Numbered from the stretch's first letter, positions 8,333 to 17,260 are shown. The stretch is 64,000 nucleotides of DNA from Planctomycetota bacterium (GCA_016712565.1 JADJQU010000003.1:744001-808000), one strand, 5' to 3'. Notes: generated by a model from the sequence alone, not told the origin. Numbers and translations are program-made.

Positions 8333-9798
8333 GGCGCGATCCTCCAGGCCGCGAAGGCCGCCCCGTCGAGGATCCAGGCGAGACCCTCCACCAGACCCAC
8401 CGCTCCGGAAAGGGCCAGGAGAGCCGCCGCGATCCAGGCCCGGCCCTCGCGGGATTCGGCGGCACCCGCTCCGTGTTCGGCCGTGCCGATCGGAGCCGGG
8501 GAACGCGCCCGCCAGGCGGCCCGCGCCAGGAGGATCCAACCCACTGCCGCGCAGGGCGCGATCCACAGGAACAGGGGATGGAGCAGGGGGGCCCGGCCCA
8601 GGAGTCCCCCGAGGAGCGCGGCGGCGAGCGGGCCGGCCCCCGAGAACAACGGCAGGCCGAGAGCCGCGAGCAACGCCAGGCTGGCCAGGCCGGAGCGCGC
8701 CGGTCGCAGCGAGAGCGCCCAGGCCAGGGCGGGGATCGTGAGGCCGAAGTGGAGCAGCTGCAGGACGGCCGCCCGGGAAGAACCCTCCGCCAGGGTCCCC
8801 GCGGCCAGCAGGCACGCCGCCAACTGACCCCAGGCCAGGGCCGCCACGGTGCGCGGGGGCAAAGCCTCCCGATCCCCGCGGGCGAGCCAGCTCGCGATCC
8901 CAGGCAAGGACAGGGCGCCCAGCAACGCGCAACCCAGGGACGCGCGTTGGGCATGAACACCCGCCAGCGGCAAGCCCACGCGCAGCAGCAGAGCCCCCGC
9001 CGTCAGCGCGGGCAACACCGCCCAGGCCATCTGCCAGGCCTCGCGCCGGCCGTCGGCAGGCCCGCGCGCGTCCTTCCAGAGCAGGGGCAAGGGCGCGGCC
9101 AGGAAACGCAGGGCGCAGGCGACCCCCAGAAACAGCGGACACCACACGACGAACTCCAGGCCCCCGAGCGCGCCTCCCCTGGGCAGGTGTGCCCCGTCGA
9201 GGCGGCCGAGCCGCGCCAACTCCGCCAGGACGGGCAGGGACGAGGTTCCGGCCTCCAGTCGCAGACCCACGAGCGCCGCGCAGCAGAGCGCGGACGCGCC
9301 GCAGTGGAGTGCGACGAAGCGCATCACGGGGGGGGCGGCCTCGCGCTCGCGACCCAGGACGGCACCCGCCAGGAGGGCGAACACGGCGAGTTCCGAGCAG
9401 GCGAACAGCAGAAACCCATCGCGGGAGGCCAGGGCCGCGAGGGTGGCGCTCTCCGCGATCAGGAGCAGCGCCGCCCGGGCCCTCGCCCCGCGGGAACGAA
9501 AGTCGATGCCCACCCAGACGCTCGCGCTCACCAGCGCGGTGACCGCCGCGAGGAGCAGCGTCGGGCCGTCCACCGCAAGGTGGAAGTCCGCGCGGATCGC
9601 GCGCAGCCAGGGAACGCGCACCTCTCCCGCGGGGACAGGGCCACCCAGGGCCCCCCAGGTCCCCAGGACGGCCGGAAGCAGCGCGAAACCGACGCCGAGC
9701 CAGCGACCGAATCCTCCGCGCGCCGCCGCCCCCAGGGCCAGGCCCGCGAGCCCGACCAGGGGCGCCAGCACCAGAAGCAAGGGGAAGGCCGGTGTCAC
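8329..9798 (-). CDS. Diverged NuoM-like (complex I antiporter-type) membrane protein
   Basis: A 489-residue polytopic protein. The ESATLAALASRDGFLLFACSELAVFALLAGAV region parallels the E-containing TM5 of NuoM (FACSEL for F-F-E). PLLWKDA occupies the place of the F-H-x-W-L-P-D-A-H segment. LLHFGLTIPALAWAL matches the S-x-x-H-x-G helix with His kept. The lysine of the normal LLK-x-G-T-Y-G segment is absent (ALTAGALLLRVGLPL). It could equally descend from an NuoL, as the two families are related; no long C-terminal lateral helix typical of NuoL is seen. GTG start overlaps the K-like stop, and its own stop overlaps the N-like start, indicating tight coupling. Confidence 0.6.
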   Translation of the reverse strand: MTPAFPLLLVLAPLVGLAGLALGAAARGGFGRWLGVGFALLPAVLGTWGALGGPVPAGEVRVPWLRAIRADFHLAVDGPTLLLAAVTALVSASVWVGIDFRSRGARARAALLLIAESATLAALASRDGFLLFACSELAVFALLAGAVLGREREAAPPVMRFVALHCGASALCCAALVGLRLEAGTSSLPVLAELARLGRLDGAHLPRGGALGGLEFVVWCPLFLGVACALRFLAAPLPLLWKDARGPADGRREAWQMAWAVLPALTAGALLLRVGLPLAGVHAQRASLGCALLGALSLPGIASWLARGDREALPPRTVAALAWGQLAACLLAAGTLAEGSSRAAVLQLLHFGLTIPALAWALSLRPARSGLASLALLAALGLPLFSGAGPLAAALLGGLLGRAPLLHPLFLWIAPCAAVGWILLARAAWRARSPAPIGTAEHGAGAAESREGRAWIAAALLALSGAVGLVEGLAWILDGAAFAAWRIAP

Positions 9799-10160
9799 TC
9801 GCGCGGCTCCGACGGACCCTTGGAAAGGGGGTGCAGGTCCTCGCGCCGCGGGGCCGGATCTCCAGGGACCGGATCTCCAGCGGCCGGATGTCCAGCGGCC
9901 GGTGGGGCGGCTCGCAGGGCCAGACCCAGGGCGGCGAGGACCTCGAGCGCCGCGAGCACGATCAGCAGGTAGGCGAAGGGCGGCGGCCGGTGCGCGGGCT
10001 CCGAGCCGAAGCGCGCCAAGGCCGCGAACCCCAGAGCCGCTCCGCTGAGGGCCAGGGCCAGGGACACGGCGCAGGCGAGCAGCGTCCTGCGCGCCAGGAG
10101 GCCCAAGAGCCCCATGGCGAAGAGGGCGGCGGCCACCGAAATGTAGGCCCCCGCCCCCAT
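9795..10160 (-). CDS. Diverged NuoK-like subunit
   Basis: A 121-residue protein with three helices, matching NuoK in size and order (J-K-antiporters). FAMGLLGLLARRTLLACAVSL parallels the NuoK motif F-x-L-G-L-x-G-x-x-x-R-R-N-L-L. NuoK carries two membrane glutamates in the proton path: the first (L-x-x-L-E-x-M) is replaced here by LALAL with no acid, the second is kept (VLAALEVLAALGLAL). The C-terminal tail (PAAGHPAAGDPVPGDPAPR) is longer than usual and Pro/Ala rich. ATG start overlaps the J-like stop; an in-frame ATG 30 bp upstream (10190) is possible but would lie further inside the J-like gene. Confidence 0.65.
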   Translation of the reverse strand: MGAGAYISVAAALFAMGLLGLLARRTLLACAVSLALALSGAALGFAALARFGSEPAHRPPPFAYLLIVLAALEVLAALGLALRAAPPAAGHPAAGDPVPGDPAPRREDLHPLSKGPSEPRE

Positions 10161-10774
10161 CACGGCCGACCCCCACGGCCCCGGGTCCATGCGGCGGCGG
10201 CGAACACGATCGCGACCACCGCGAGCAGGACGAGCACGGTGAAGGAGGCCGGCTCCGAAAGGGGGCTCGGCACACCGACGAAGCTGGAGACCTCTGGGCC
10301 CGACTCCGGCACGAAGGCCGGACCCCAGCGCCACGCCAGCGCGCCGAGAGCAACGCCCGCCACAACGGTCGGGATCCAGCGCCGCGGCGCGGGACGCCCC
10401 ACCGCGGGGGATTGCCCGGTCTCTCCGCGCGATCCCCCCACCAGGGGGGCCAGACTCCAAAGTCCCAGGCCCACGGCGGCGAACAGCGCCACGGCGGCCA
10501 GGGCGGTGAAGTCGTCCCCGAGCAGGACGAAAAGCCCCGCCGTCCCCAGCGTCGAGGCGAACAGGGGGACCGCCGCCCGGCCCGGGTCGCGGGCGAAGAG
10601 CGCGAGGCCGCCACCTCCCACGCTCACCGTGGCGAACAGCACGAACGCGAGGCCTTCGCCCGCCCTCCCTTCCGGATCCATGGCGGCCAGGGCCGAGGCC
10701 GCGCTGAGGACCGCCGTCACGCCGAGCACGGCGGCGACCGGGAGCCTTCGGGCTGCGGGACTCGGGGTGTCCAT
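10160..10774 (-). CDS. Diverged NuoJ-like subunit
   Basis: A 204-residue protein with five predicted helices, as in NuoJ. FVLFATVSVGGGGLALFARDP and the following LFVLLGDDFTALAAV correspond to the NuoJ helices 2-3, where the family usually has L-L-x-A-E-F-L-A followed by VYAGAI. Here DDFTAL replaces AEFLA, and the YAGAI flex segment (the pi-bulge helix thought to transmit movement in complex I) is FAAVGLGL. The last helix (FTVLVLLAVVAIVFAAAA) ends in a short basic tail. Its ATG overlaps the H-like stop as TGATG, and its stop overlaps the K-like start. Identification is mainly from operon position and helix pattern. Confidence 0.55.
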   Translation of the reverse strand: MDTPSPAARRLPVAAVLGVTAVLSAASALAAMDPEGRAGEGLAFVLFATVSVGGGGLALFARDPGRAAVPLFASTLGTAGLFVLLGDDFTALAAVALFAAVGLGLWSLAPLVGGSRGETGQSPAVGRPAPRRWIPTVVAGVALGALAWRWGPAFVPESGPEVSSFVGVPSPLSEPASFTVLVLLAVVAIVFAAAAWTRGRGGRP

Positions 10775-11766
10775 CAGCGCGCGCCCGTGACCGCGGCGAA
10801 CCACTCCCACGCCCCTGCTCCGGCCAGGGCCAGAGTGGCCAGGGCGATCATGCCGGGCCAGGGAAGCCGGGTCGACCAGGGAGACGCCGCCCGGCGGGAC
10901 TGTGCTCCGAGGCGGGCGGCGGCCGCCTCGAGCAGCAGCGCCTTGGCGAACAGCGTCGCCGCGCAGGCCATCTGGAACAGGAATCCGCCGAGGGACACCT
11001 GGGTGAATTCGCGGCCATCGGCCCCCACGCCGTGATTGAGGAAGCCGGGGGCCTCGCCCAGGGACTGACGCAGGGTCCAGGTCAGGGGACTCTCGAATCC
11101 ACCGAGGAAGTAGCAGGCGCCGAGGACGGCCCAGGCGAAGCGCCGCACCCGAGCCGCGCTGAAGCTGCCCGAGGCGTCGTCCCGGGGCTCGCCCGCGCGG
11201 GCCGCCACGAAGACCGCGAACGACAGCAGCACGAAGGGATCCGTGAACGCGGACCAGGCCAGCCCGATCCCGGCGGACTGGGTGAGCGAGGCGGCGATCA
11301 GATTGGGCGTGCCCGCCGCGAGCAGCGCGGCGAGCAGCGCCAAACCCGCGGCGCCGGAGGCCGCCAAGGCGCGGGCCCCGCGCCCATCGGGCCGTTGGAG
11401 CGCCTCCCCCACCGTCGACAGGCCCAGGAGCGCGAGCATGGCGACCGCCCCGTGCCTCAGGTCCGCGAAGAAGACGTTGGGGGCGATGGGGCACGCGGCC
11501 AAGGCGCCGAAGGCCCCCGCCCAAGCGAAGACGCGCCCCAGGGGGCGGCCGCCGCTCTCCGCGCCGCCGGAGTCCTGGACCCCGGACCCATCCGGCGCCA
11601 GTCGCCGCTCGAGCCACGCTCCCAACCAAGCCGCCAGAAAAGCGATCGTGCCCGCGGCGATCACCGCGAGCAGCGCGGCCGCCACCAGCAGAACGAGTTC
11701 CGGCACGCCCTGGGGCGCCAGCACGCGCAAGAGATCCAGAAAGGCGTTGCTCCCCGAGCCCGACAT
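10774..11766 (-). CDS. Diverged NuoH-like subunit lacking the quinone-chamber motif
   Basis: A 330-residue, eight-helix-type protein in the NuoH position. The N-terminal helix ends with AWLGAWLERRL, like the ERR that follows helix 1 in NuoH, and PIAPNVFFADLRHGAVAMLALLGLS parallels the segment before helix 3. NuoH normally has a highly conserved acidic loop (A-E-x-N-R-x-P-F-D-L and E-x-E-L-V-x-G-x-x-x-E-Y) forming the quinone channel. Here the region reads VAARAGEPRDDASGSFSAARVRRF and no such motif is present. The protein is therefore unlikely to do canonical quinone coupling. Overlaps with both neighbours (TGATG) show a single translational unit. Confidence 0.55.
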   Translation of the reverse strand: MSGSGSNAFLDLLRVLAPQGVPELVLLVAAALLAVIAAGTIAFLAAWLGAWLERRLAPDGSGVQDSGGAESGGRPLGRVFAWAGAFGALAACPIAPNVFFADLRHGAVAMLALLGLSTVGEALQRPDGRGARALAASGAAGLALLAALLAAGTPNLIAASLTQSAGIGLAWSAFTDPFVLLSFAVFVAARAGEPRDDASGSFSAARVRRFAWAVLGACYFLGGFESPLTWTLRQSLGEAPGFLNHGVGADGREFTQVSLGGFLFQMACAATLFAKALLLEAAAARLGAQSRRAASPWSTRLPWPGMIALATLALAGAGAWEWFAAVTGAR

Positions 11767-12182
11767 CAGCGCCGCTCCTTGCCCGGGCCCGGCTCCGCGT
11801 CGGGTGGCGCCGAGGATCCAGCCCCGGCTCCCGCCTCCGTGCGTCGAACGGCGCGGGCAAGCCCCACGAGCGCCGCGCCGAGCGAGGCCGCGGCCAAGAG
11901 ACCCAGCAGGCAGGTGCGCGCCCAGACCGCACCGGCGTCCGCGGAGCCCCTGGGCTGGGCCTCGCCCAGAGCCAGGACCCAGGGCAGCAACAGGAACACC
12001 ACCAGACCTGTCGCCAGGGCGCCGAGAGTCGCCGCGGCGAGATGCGGGGTCGCGGCCGGCCCGGGTGCATCGCCCCGGGCACCTCGGCCCGGCGCGGATG
12101 TCCGTGCCTCACGGCCGCTCCAGAGCGCGATCACGACCCCCGCGGCCGCGAAGGCAAAGACGATCCAGAGATCGAAGTGCAT
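11766..12182 (-). CDS. Diverged NuoA-like first gene of the operon
   Basis: A 138-residue protein with an N-terminal helix (WIVFAFAAAGVVIAL), a hydrophilic loop, and two more helices including LVVFLLLPWVLAL, which resembles the NuoA helix V-x-F-L-Y-P-W-A. The conserved YECG Cys loop of NuoA (at the quinone site) is not present; the loop is a Pro/Ala/Gly-rich stretch without Cys. ATG 12182 was chosen; an in-frame GTG at 12197 adds five residues. It leads the six-gene operon and diverges from a small membrane-protein gene across about 150 bp that should hold the promoter. This is the least certain member of the set. Confidence 0.4.
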   Translation of the reverse strand: MHFDLWIVFAFAAAGVVIALWSGREARTSAPGRGARGDAPGPAATPHLAAATLGALATGLVVFLLLPWVLALGEAQPRGSADAGAVWARTCLLGLLAAASLGAALVGLARAVRRTEAGAGAGSSAPPDAEPGPGKERR

Positions 12183-12331
12183 TGGGAGGCGCCCCACGGG
12201 TCCCCCGGGCGAGTCTTCGCCGAGGCTGGACGCCAGTCAAGCACGGCGGGAATCGCAGCGCGAGGCCCGAAAAGCCGGCCGCCCCGCCACCGCCGCGCCG
12301 CGCCCGGGTCCAAGGTCCCTAGGGAACGGCA

Positions 12332-12619
12332 ATGACCGACGCTGAAACCACAGGCACCGACCCGACGCCGCCGGACGAGGAAAATCGAGGCCGGCGCCGC
12401 GGCAGGTTCCTGCCCACGCTCGCCCTGTGTTTCGCAGCCCACCAGCTCCTCGTGTGGGTCCTGGAGGCCAGGGATCCGGTTCGCGGCGAATCGTATGGGC
12501 TGCGTTGGCTGCGAGCGCTGGCGGAGCACCCCATCCGCGGCCCCCTCGGCCTCGCCCTGGCGTTGCTGGCCGTGGTGGACCTCCTGAGGGCCCTCCTGAA
12601 TCGCCCAGAGCGCACCTAG
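12332..12619 (+). CDS. Small two-helix membrane protein, unknown
   Basis: A 95-residue protein with an acidic, polar N-terminus (about 30 residues), a helix around FLPTLALCFAAHQLLVWVL and a C-terminal helix PLGLALALLAVVDLLRALL. No family recognised. It is transcribed away from the nuo-like operon, starting 149 bp from the first gene of that operon, so they could share a regulatory region. Codon use (G/C at third positions) matches the surrounding genome, which argues for a real gene. A GGGAACGG lies just before the ATG. Confidence 0.5.
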   Translation: MTDAETTGTDPTPPDEENRGRRRGRFLPTLALCFAAHQLLVWVLEARDPVRGESYGLRWLRALAEHPIRGPLGLALALLAVVDLLRALLNRPERT

Positions 12620-12717
12620 CCATGTGGGAGACACGGAGTTACGATGACATCTTGGTTGGGCAGAACCGGTTTGCCCCAAGGCGATTTCCGCCTTACCGCC
12701 TGTTCCGAGAGCCCCGG

Positions 12718-13512
12718 ATGCCGATGCCTAACGCCCCCTTTCACTCCGTCGTCTACGGCCCTCTCAAGACCCGCCGCCTGGGGATCGCCCTGGGGGTCAA
12801 TCCGGCCCCGACGGCCACCGACACCTGCGCCGCGGACTGCATCTTCTGCAAGACCGGTCAGGCCGATGCCGTCCCGATCGTGGCCCGGGCCAACGCGGTC
12901 CCCAGCGCGGGGGTGATCGTCACCGCCGCCGCCCGGCGGATCATCGGCATGTCCAAGGCGGGTGAAAAGATCGATTGCATCGTGCTTTCGGGCAACCTGG
13001 ACCCGACCCGGCACCACCAGCTGCTGACGATCACGGAGAACCTGCGGGACCTGCGCAACAAGTGGTTCCCCAAGGCCGACCTGGCCCTGCTCACCGACGG
13101 CTCGAACCTGGAACCCGCCGACCACCGCCGGGCGCTCCAGATCTACGACCTGCCGATCCTGCGTTTCGAATGGGGAACAGCGAAGACCTTCTCGGCCATG
13201 ACCGGCCGCAAGCAGGACGACCTGAAGACCCTGGTGACCCACGTGACGGGCATGGATCGCCTGATTCTCTCGGCGACCTTCGTCCAGGGCGCCGTGGACA
13301 ACGCCAACGATGCCGAGGTCAAGGCCTGGATCAAGCGCGTCGAGGAGCTGCGCCCCAAGGAGGTGCAGATCCAGACCCTGGAGGCCCCCAAGGCCAAGGC
13401 GGCCAAGCAGAAGCCGGTGTCGGTCGCGCGCCTGGAGCAGATCGCCGCCCAGTTGACCGAAAAGACCGGCATCGCCACCACGGTCCTGGCGGAAGAACCG
13501 TTGACGGTCTGA
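12718..13512 (+). CDS. TYW1-like radical SAM protein (COG0731 type)
   Basis: A 264-residue radical SAM enzyme. The cluster motif CAADCIFC (C-x3-C-x2-C) follows a VVYGPLKTRRLGIALGVNPAP start, the pattern of the COG0731 Fe-S oxidoreductases related to the wybutosine enzyme TYW1 (family usual: YGPV-x-SRRLG-x-SLG). IVLSGNLDPTRH is the SAM-binding G-N-x-D/E-P-T segment. No flavodoxin domain is present. The C-terminal part (residues about 215-262) is Lys-rich and might contact RNA or a partner. The role of bacterial members is unclear. Two in-frame ATGs (12718, 12724) are possible. The ABC ATPase gene starts 6 bp downstream. Confidence 0.8.
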   Translation: MPMPNAPFHSVVYGPLKTRRLGIALGVNPAPTATDTCAADCIFCKTGQADAVPIVARANAVPSAGVIVTAAARRIIGMSKAGEKIDCIVLSGNLDPTRHHQLLTITENLRDLRNKWFPKADLALLTDGSNLEPADHRRALQIYDLPILRFEWGTAKTFSAMTGRKQDDLKTLVTHVTGMDRLILSATFVQGAVDNANDAEVKAWIKRVEELRPKEVQIQTLEAPKAKAAKQKPVSVARLEQIAAQLTEKTGIATTVLAEEPLTV

Positions 13513-13518
13513 CGGTCC

Positions 13519-14298
13519 ATGGCCCTCGCGGAATTCCGCGGCGTCTCCCACAGTTTCGGCGAGCGCGCTGCGCTGCGCTCCCTCTCGATCCAGATCCGCG
13601 AGGGTGAGGTCTACGGCCTCCTGGGCCCCAACGGCGCCGGGAAGACCACCGCGGTGCGGATCCTGTGCGGCCAACTGCGCCCAACCTCGGGGGCGGCCTT
13701 CGTGGACGGCATTGCCGTGGCCGAGGCCCCCCTGGCGGCCCGGCGCAAGATGGCCTTCGTGCCCGACGGCGCGCCCCTGTACGCCAATCTCTCGCCGCTG
13801 CAACACCTGCAGCTGGTGGGTCGGCTGTTCGGCATGGACGAAGGCGCCATCGCCGGCGAGGCGGTTCGACTCCTGGATGGCCTGGGCCTGGGGGAGCGTC
13901 GCGACGACCCGGTGGGCCAGTTCTCCCGCGGCATGCGTCAGAAGACGGCCCTCGCCTGCGCGATCCTGCCCCGCCCCAAGCTCTTGGTGCTCGACGAGCC
14001 CCTGGAGGGCCTGGACGCGCCCACCACCGCCATGGTCAAGGAACTCCTGCGCGAGTGGGCGCGCGGCGGACGCTCGGTGCTTTACACCTCCCATCAACTG
14101 GACGTGGTCGAGCGCGTCTGCGACCGCATGGCGATCCTGCACCAGGGGGCCCTGGTGGCCGAGGGGACCCTGGAGGAGTTGCGCGCGCAATCCGCTTCCA
14201 CCGGCGGAGCCGCGACCCTGGATCAGGTCTTCCGCGCGGTGACCCACGCGGAGGATCCGCTCGCTCAGGCCCGCAGGGTGCTAGGCCGGCTGGGGTGA
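13519..14298 (+). CDS. ABC-2 type transporter ATP-binding protein
   Basis: A 259-residue ATPase. Walker A GPNGAGKTT at about residue 36-44, Q-loop region FVPDGAPLYANLS, signature QFSRGMRQK (the S-R/G-G-M-x-Q-K form of drug/antibiotic and ABC-2 exporters), Walker B LLVLDEPLEGLD, and the switch His in YTSHQLD. The C-terminus has a short extra segment after the nucleotide domain. An ATPase of this type needs a membrane permease; the nearest candidate is the ABC-2-like permease at 26469, now about 12 kb away beyond the accessory island and two minus-strand genes. It lies just left of the island edge. Confidence 0.88.
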   Translation: MALAEFRGVSHSFGERAALRSLSIQIREGEVYGLLGPNGAGKTTAVRILCGQLRPTSGAAFVDGIAVAEAPLAARRKMAFVPDGAPLYANLSPLQHLQLVGRLFGMDEGAIAGEAVRLLDGLGLGERRDDPVGQFSRGMRQKTALACAILPRPKLLVLDEPLEGLDAPTTAMVKELLREWARGGRSVLYTSHQLDVVERVCDRMAILHQGALVAEGTLEELRAQSASTGGAATLDQVFRAVTHAEDPLAQARRVLGRLG

Positions 14299-14617
14299 GG
14301 GGCTGAGAGTGTGGCGGCGCCCACATGGGCGCGAGGGACCTCCACGTTTCGCAGCCTCGAAAACTGCGCCCACACCAAGCGGATGCTGCCACAGTGGCAG
14401 GACCGCGAGACTCGCTCTGGGCTCGGGTTCGGTTTCAAGCACCGTTCGTTTACCCGACCCAACCGAGGGCCACCAACTCGCTTGCGAAAGTGCGCAACTA
14501 ACCGTACGTCATCCAGCCAGCAAGGCCCAGGTTCGCCCGCCCGCGGGGGGGTTGGTTTTTTTTTTTTTTTCCGGGGGGGGGGGGACTACCAACATTGGCG
14601 CTTGCATGTTGGCTTGT
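14299..14617. other. Gene-free island edge with extreme homopolymers
   Basis: No credible gene is seen. At 14545-14584 there are runs of G7, then T15 (14556-14570), then G12 (14573-14584), very unusual for this genome. Base composition shifts from GC-rich to markedly more AT on the right side. This could be a true insertion boundary or an assembly/sequencing artefact. Confidence 0.6.
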
Positions 14618-16780
14618 TTAACGGCAGTAGTACTCATATGAATCTCGGTCAAACCACCATGATGATGGTTCGGCACCCTCGCTCTCCGACAGTATGATGC
14701 TGCGCGAAGCTGCTAGGAGACTCGTGAGATCTTGACCGTCACATCCGGTCACAACGATTGCCGAGGGAGGACTCGGTGTATTAGGGCATAATTGTGCGAG
14801 GAGAACGAGCTCCCCTATCCACCCGATAGCGACGCGTTGATGCGCCTCTGCGTTTACCTCGCAAAGCCCCAGGAGCAGACCCTCAAATTCCGGCAGTACC
14901 ATTCGATATACATATCTCCCCTCAGGAATTGCAACTGCAGAAGCCGAAGCGCCGCCTGCAAGGTCCGCCAAGGCGCCGCAGGAGCCTGTGGCGCCACCCA
15001 CCGCAAAGAGCTGGAGTTTGCCATTCGCTGGCGCGCCATTAATCGTACAATTGAACTCAACTGCAGTCAGCTTAATCTCCACCAGCTGATCCGGGTCTTT
15101 ATTAACACTAAAGGCTCGGAACCCGACGCCTCCGGCGCTATGGATTGCAACTTGCATTGTAGTATCCGGAACAGCATCAAGTACTTGCCTTCCATTCTGC
15201 TCTATGCCGGACAGCACCGTTGGAGCCCTGTCAAGACTAACTCCATCTACGAAGGAAATGGCCAAGTTCGTTCCGCGTGCGGCCCCAGTCCAGCTCAACT
15301 CCACACGTTTTCGGATCAGCGGCGCCAAGATCACGTCGTTCTTGTTGGAGCTTGCAACTAGTTCCACGACGGTTGACACTCGTTTAGAATTCTGCTCAGC
15401 CCATATCTGGCATTTAGCATTGGCAGTTGTTTCGAAAAACCACTCATCACGATTGGTTTGCGCTGTCTGTGGACGTGACGCACCACCATCAGTTGCCGCC
15501 AAGACTCTTACCACCAGAGGGGGGCTGAGATCAGACAGGGCCAAGCTATTCCAAGTTGGAGTCTTGCCGCCAATTTTCACAAGTTCGTTCGATTCATCAA
15601 GGGAAATAGTAACGCTCCAACCACGCTTCGCGATGTCCTCGATGCTCAAATGCCGGCGCACTGTGCGTGCCACATATTGCGAGTTTGGAACAACGATGGT
15701 CACAGAACCCTCCATAGGGAATCCACGAAATCGAGATACGCCATCGATGTCAGTTGGCTCGACCAGCACGTAGCTGCGGTACATTGTACTCTTCGGAGTA
15801 CGTTCAGTCGGAGTAGAGCATTCAGCTGTGATCGGGATGTTGGCCAACTCACCAGCGGTTGCCCCGCGCCGAGTGAGGTAGACAGATACTAGAGCTCCCG
15901 ATTTGCAATGCAAATCCTGCTGAATACCGTTGGCCGACTTCTTGGGCAACCTTACATAGAGGGGCGTGGTTTCGTCGCTCGTGACCCAGACCGCGTCCGG
16001 TGGAGTGCGCATTCCAATCAAATAATACGTACAGGATTCAGCCGCCACAATTCCCTGGTATAGAGTGGGACCGGGCGCAATGATCTTGATTCCGCGGGGT
16101 GTCCTTGGGGCTCCATCAACGAAGATCGTTCCTGTGACGTCGGCAGGGCGGAATACCCCGTCAACGACAATGTCGACTTCGTACAGGAGCAATTGCTCGC
16201 CCGACACTGGGAGGCCGTTCGGGATGCGCAATTGGTTAAGAGAGATCTGTGAGGGAGGCTTGCCTGGCTGCGCAGCCACTACGACCGCGTATTGAGCTTC
16301 GCTGGGGAGTAAAACGTCGGTAACTGGCCCGCGGATCGCCGTTTGAATCCGCCCCATTGCGGGGTCATTCTCCACTGGCCTAGCGGAAGAGAATTTGACG
16401 AAGATCTGACCATTGGTAATGGCCATGCCTTGTCCGTCAACGACGCTTACCAATAACTTTGTCCCTATCTCAGGGCTAGAAGCTTGGGGGAACGGCTGTG
16501 CTCGGGCCGATTGGGCCTCGTCAGGCAGGATGGGAATCGGCTCGAGTTCGCTGACCGCATCATCAACTCCTGATACAGAATTCGCCACCTTCGACGTGAG
16601 GTAGGCATCAGGAACAACTGCAACATTCGATGGCGATGGCCGGAGGTAAACAACGGCGAAAACCGATAGCAGTCCAATCGACAGTAGTAGGCTTACGGAC
16701 GCAAGCCTCAAGCGCGTTCCTATAGCTCGGACTGTCCCTCCCGGGCGAACAGAGACTTCAGTATCAATCCTAGGAAGCAT
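14618..16780 (-). CDS. Large single-pass exported protein of unknown function (island cargo)
   Basis: A 720-residue protein with one helix near the N-terminus (residues about 25-47: LASVSLLLSIGLLSVFAVVY), a short basic cytoplasmic tail, and about 670 residues outside. The outer part is beta-rich, with repeated segments resembling carboxypeptidase-regulatory or Ig-like folds (for example PADVTGTIFVDGAPRTPRGIKI and LLVSVVDGQGMAITNGQIFVKF). No catalytic motif recognised. Codon use is clearly less GC-rich than in the flanking core genes, consistent with transfer. The topology recalls the extracellular half of the sigma-fusion protein at 50932. No Shine-Dalgarno is evident before ATG 16780. The function is unknown. 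Confidence 0.6.
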   Translation of the reverse strand: MLPRIDTEVSVRPGGTVRAIGTRLRLASVSLLLSIGLLSVFAVVYLRPSPSNVAVVPDAYLTSKVANSVSGVDDAVSELEPIPILPDEAQSARAQPFPQASSPEIGTKLLVSVVDGQGMAITNGQIFVKFSSARPVENDPAMGRIQTAIRGPVTDVLLPSEAQYAVVVAAQPGKPPSQISLNQLRIPNGLPVSGEQLLLYEVDIVVDGVFRPADVTGTIFVDGAPRTPRGIKIIAPGPTLYQGIVAAESCTYYLIGMRTPPDAVWVTSDETTPLYVRLPKKSANGIQQDLHCKSGALVSVYLTRRGATAGELANIPITAECSTPTERTPKSTMYRSYVLVEPTDIDGVSRFRGFPMEGSVTIVVPNSQYVARTVRRHLSIEDIAKRGWSVTISLDESNELVKIGGKTPTWNSLALSDLSPPLVVRVLAATDGGASRPQTAQTNRDEWFFETTANAKCQIWAEQNSKRVSTVVELVASSNKNDVILAPLIRKRVELSWTGAARGTNLAISFVDGVSLDRAPTVLSGIEQNGRQVLDAVPDTTMQVAIHSAGGVGFRAFSVNKDPDQLVEIKLTAVEFNCTINGAPANGKLQLFAVGGATGSCGALADLAGGASASAVAIPEGRYVYRMVLPEFEGLLLGLCEVNAEAHQRVAIGWIGELVLLAQLCPNTPSPPSAIVVTGCDGQDLTSLLAASRSIILSESEGAEPSSWWFDRDSYEYYCR

Positions 16781-17260
16781 ACGCTACGAATGAAGTGGGT
16801 TCATTACGAGATATGTGTGCATGCACGGCGCCCAAAAACAGGCTGATGGATCCTCGGAACAACGACCCAAGCCTTGCAGGGCTCAACCTGTTGATGCACG
16901 CCCTGACGCAGTTTGTAGGTACGACTGTTTTGTGCATGTGTCGCTATCCCCGGCGATCTTTCACTCGTTTTTTAGGCGGCCAGACCATATGAGCATCCTT
17001 GTTGCGTGGTGGGCCTCCCACATCTCTTGATACCCTTCTGGCTGCCGATAGATAGGGGGAGTCCAAAAGAATTCTCTGGAACATGGCGGCAGGTTGCAAC
17101 CTCTTTCGCTACAACCACTTGCAGCGACGCCTGACTCGAGTGCGGCGACGAGAGTGCTGAGGTCTCCACGTAGCCGACCGAGTATCCCGCGTTGCTGACG
17201 GCAAGCAACCTTTGCATGGGCTGCTCCTCCTGACCCCAGCACGGGGGTTGTGGCCGGGCA
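16781..17260. other. Gene-free stretch in island
   Basis: Only short open frames with no recognisable domains. It presumably contains the promoter of the minus-strand exported-protein gene on the left and ends at the left edge of the outer IS21 element. Confidence 0.5.

Noticed and set aside
6180..8960. A 926-codon minus-strand frame crossing the methyltransferase
   Set aside because: Shadow of genes in other frames; Arg/Gly/Pro-rich with no domain.
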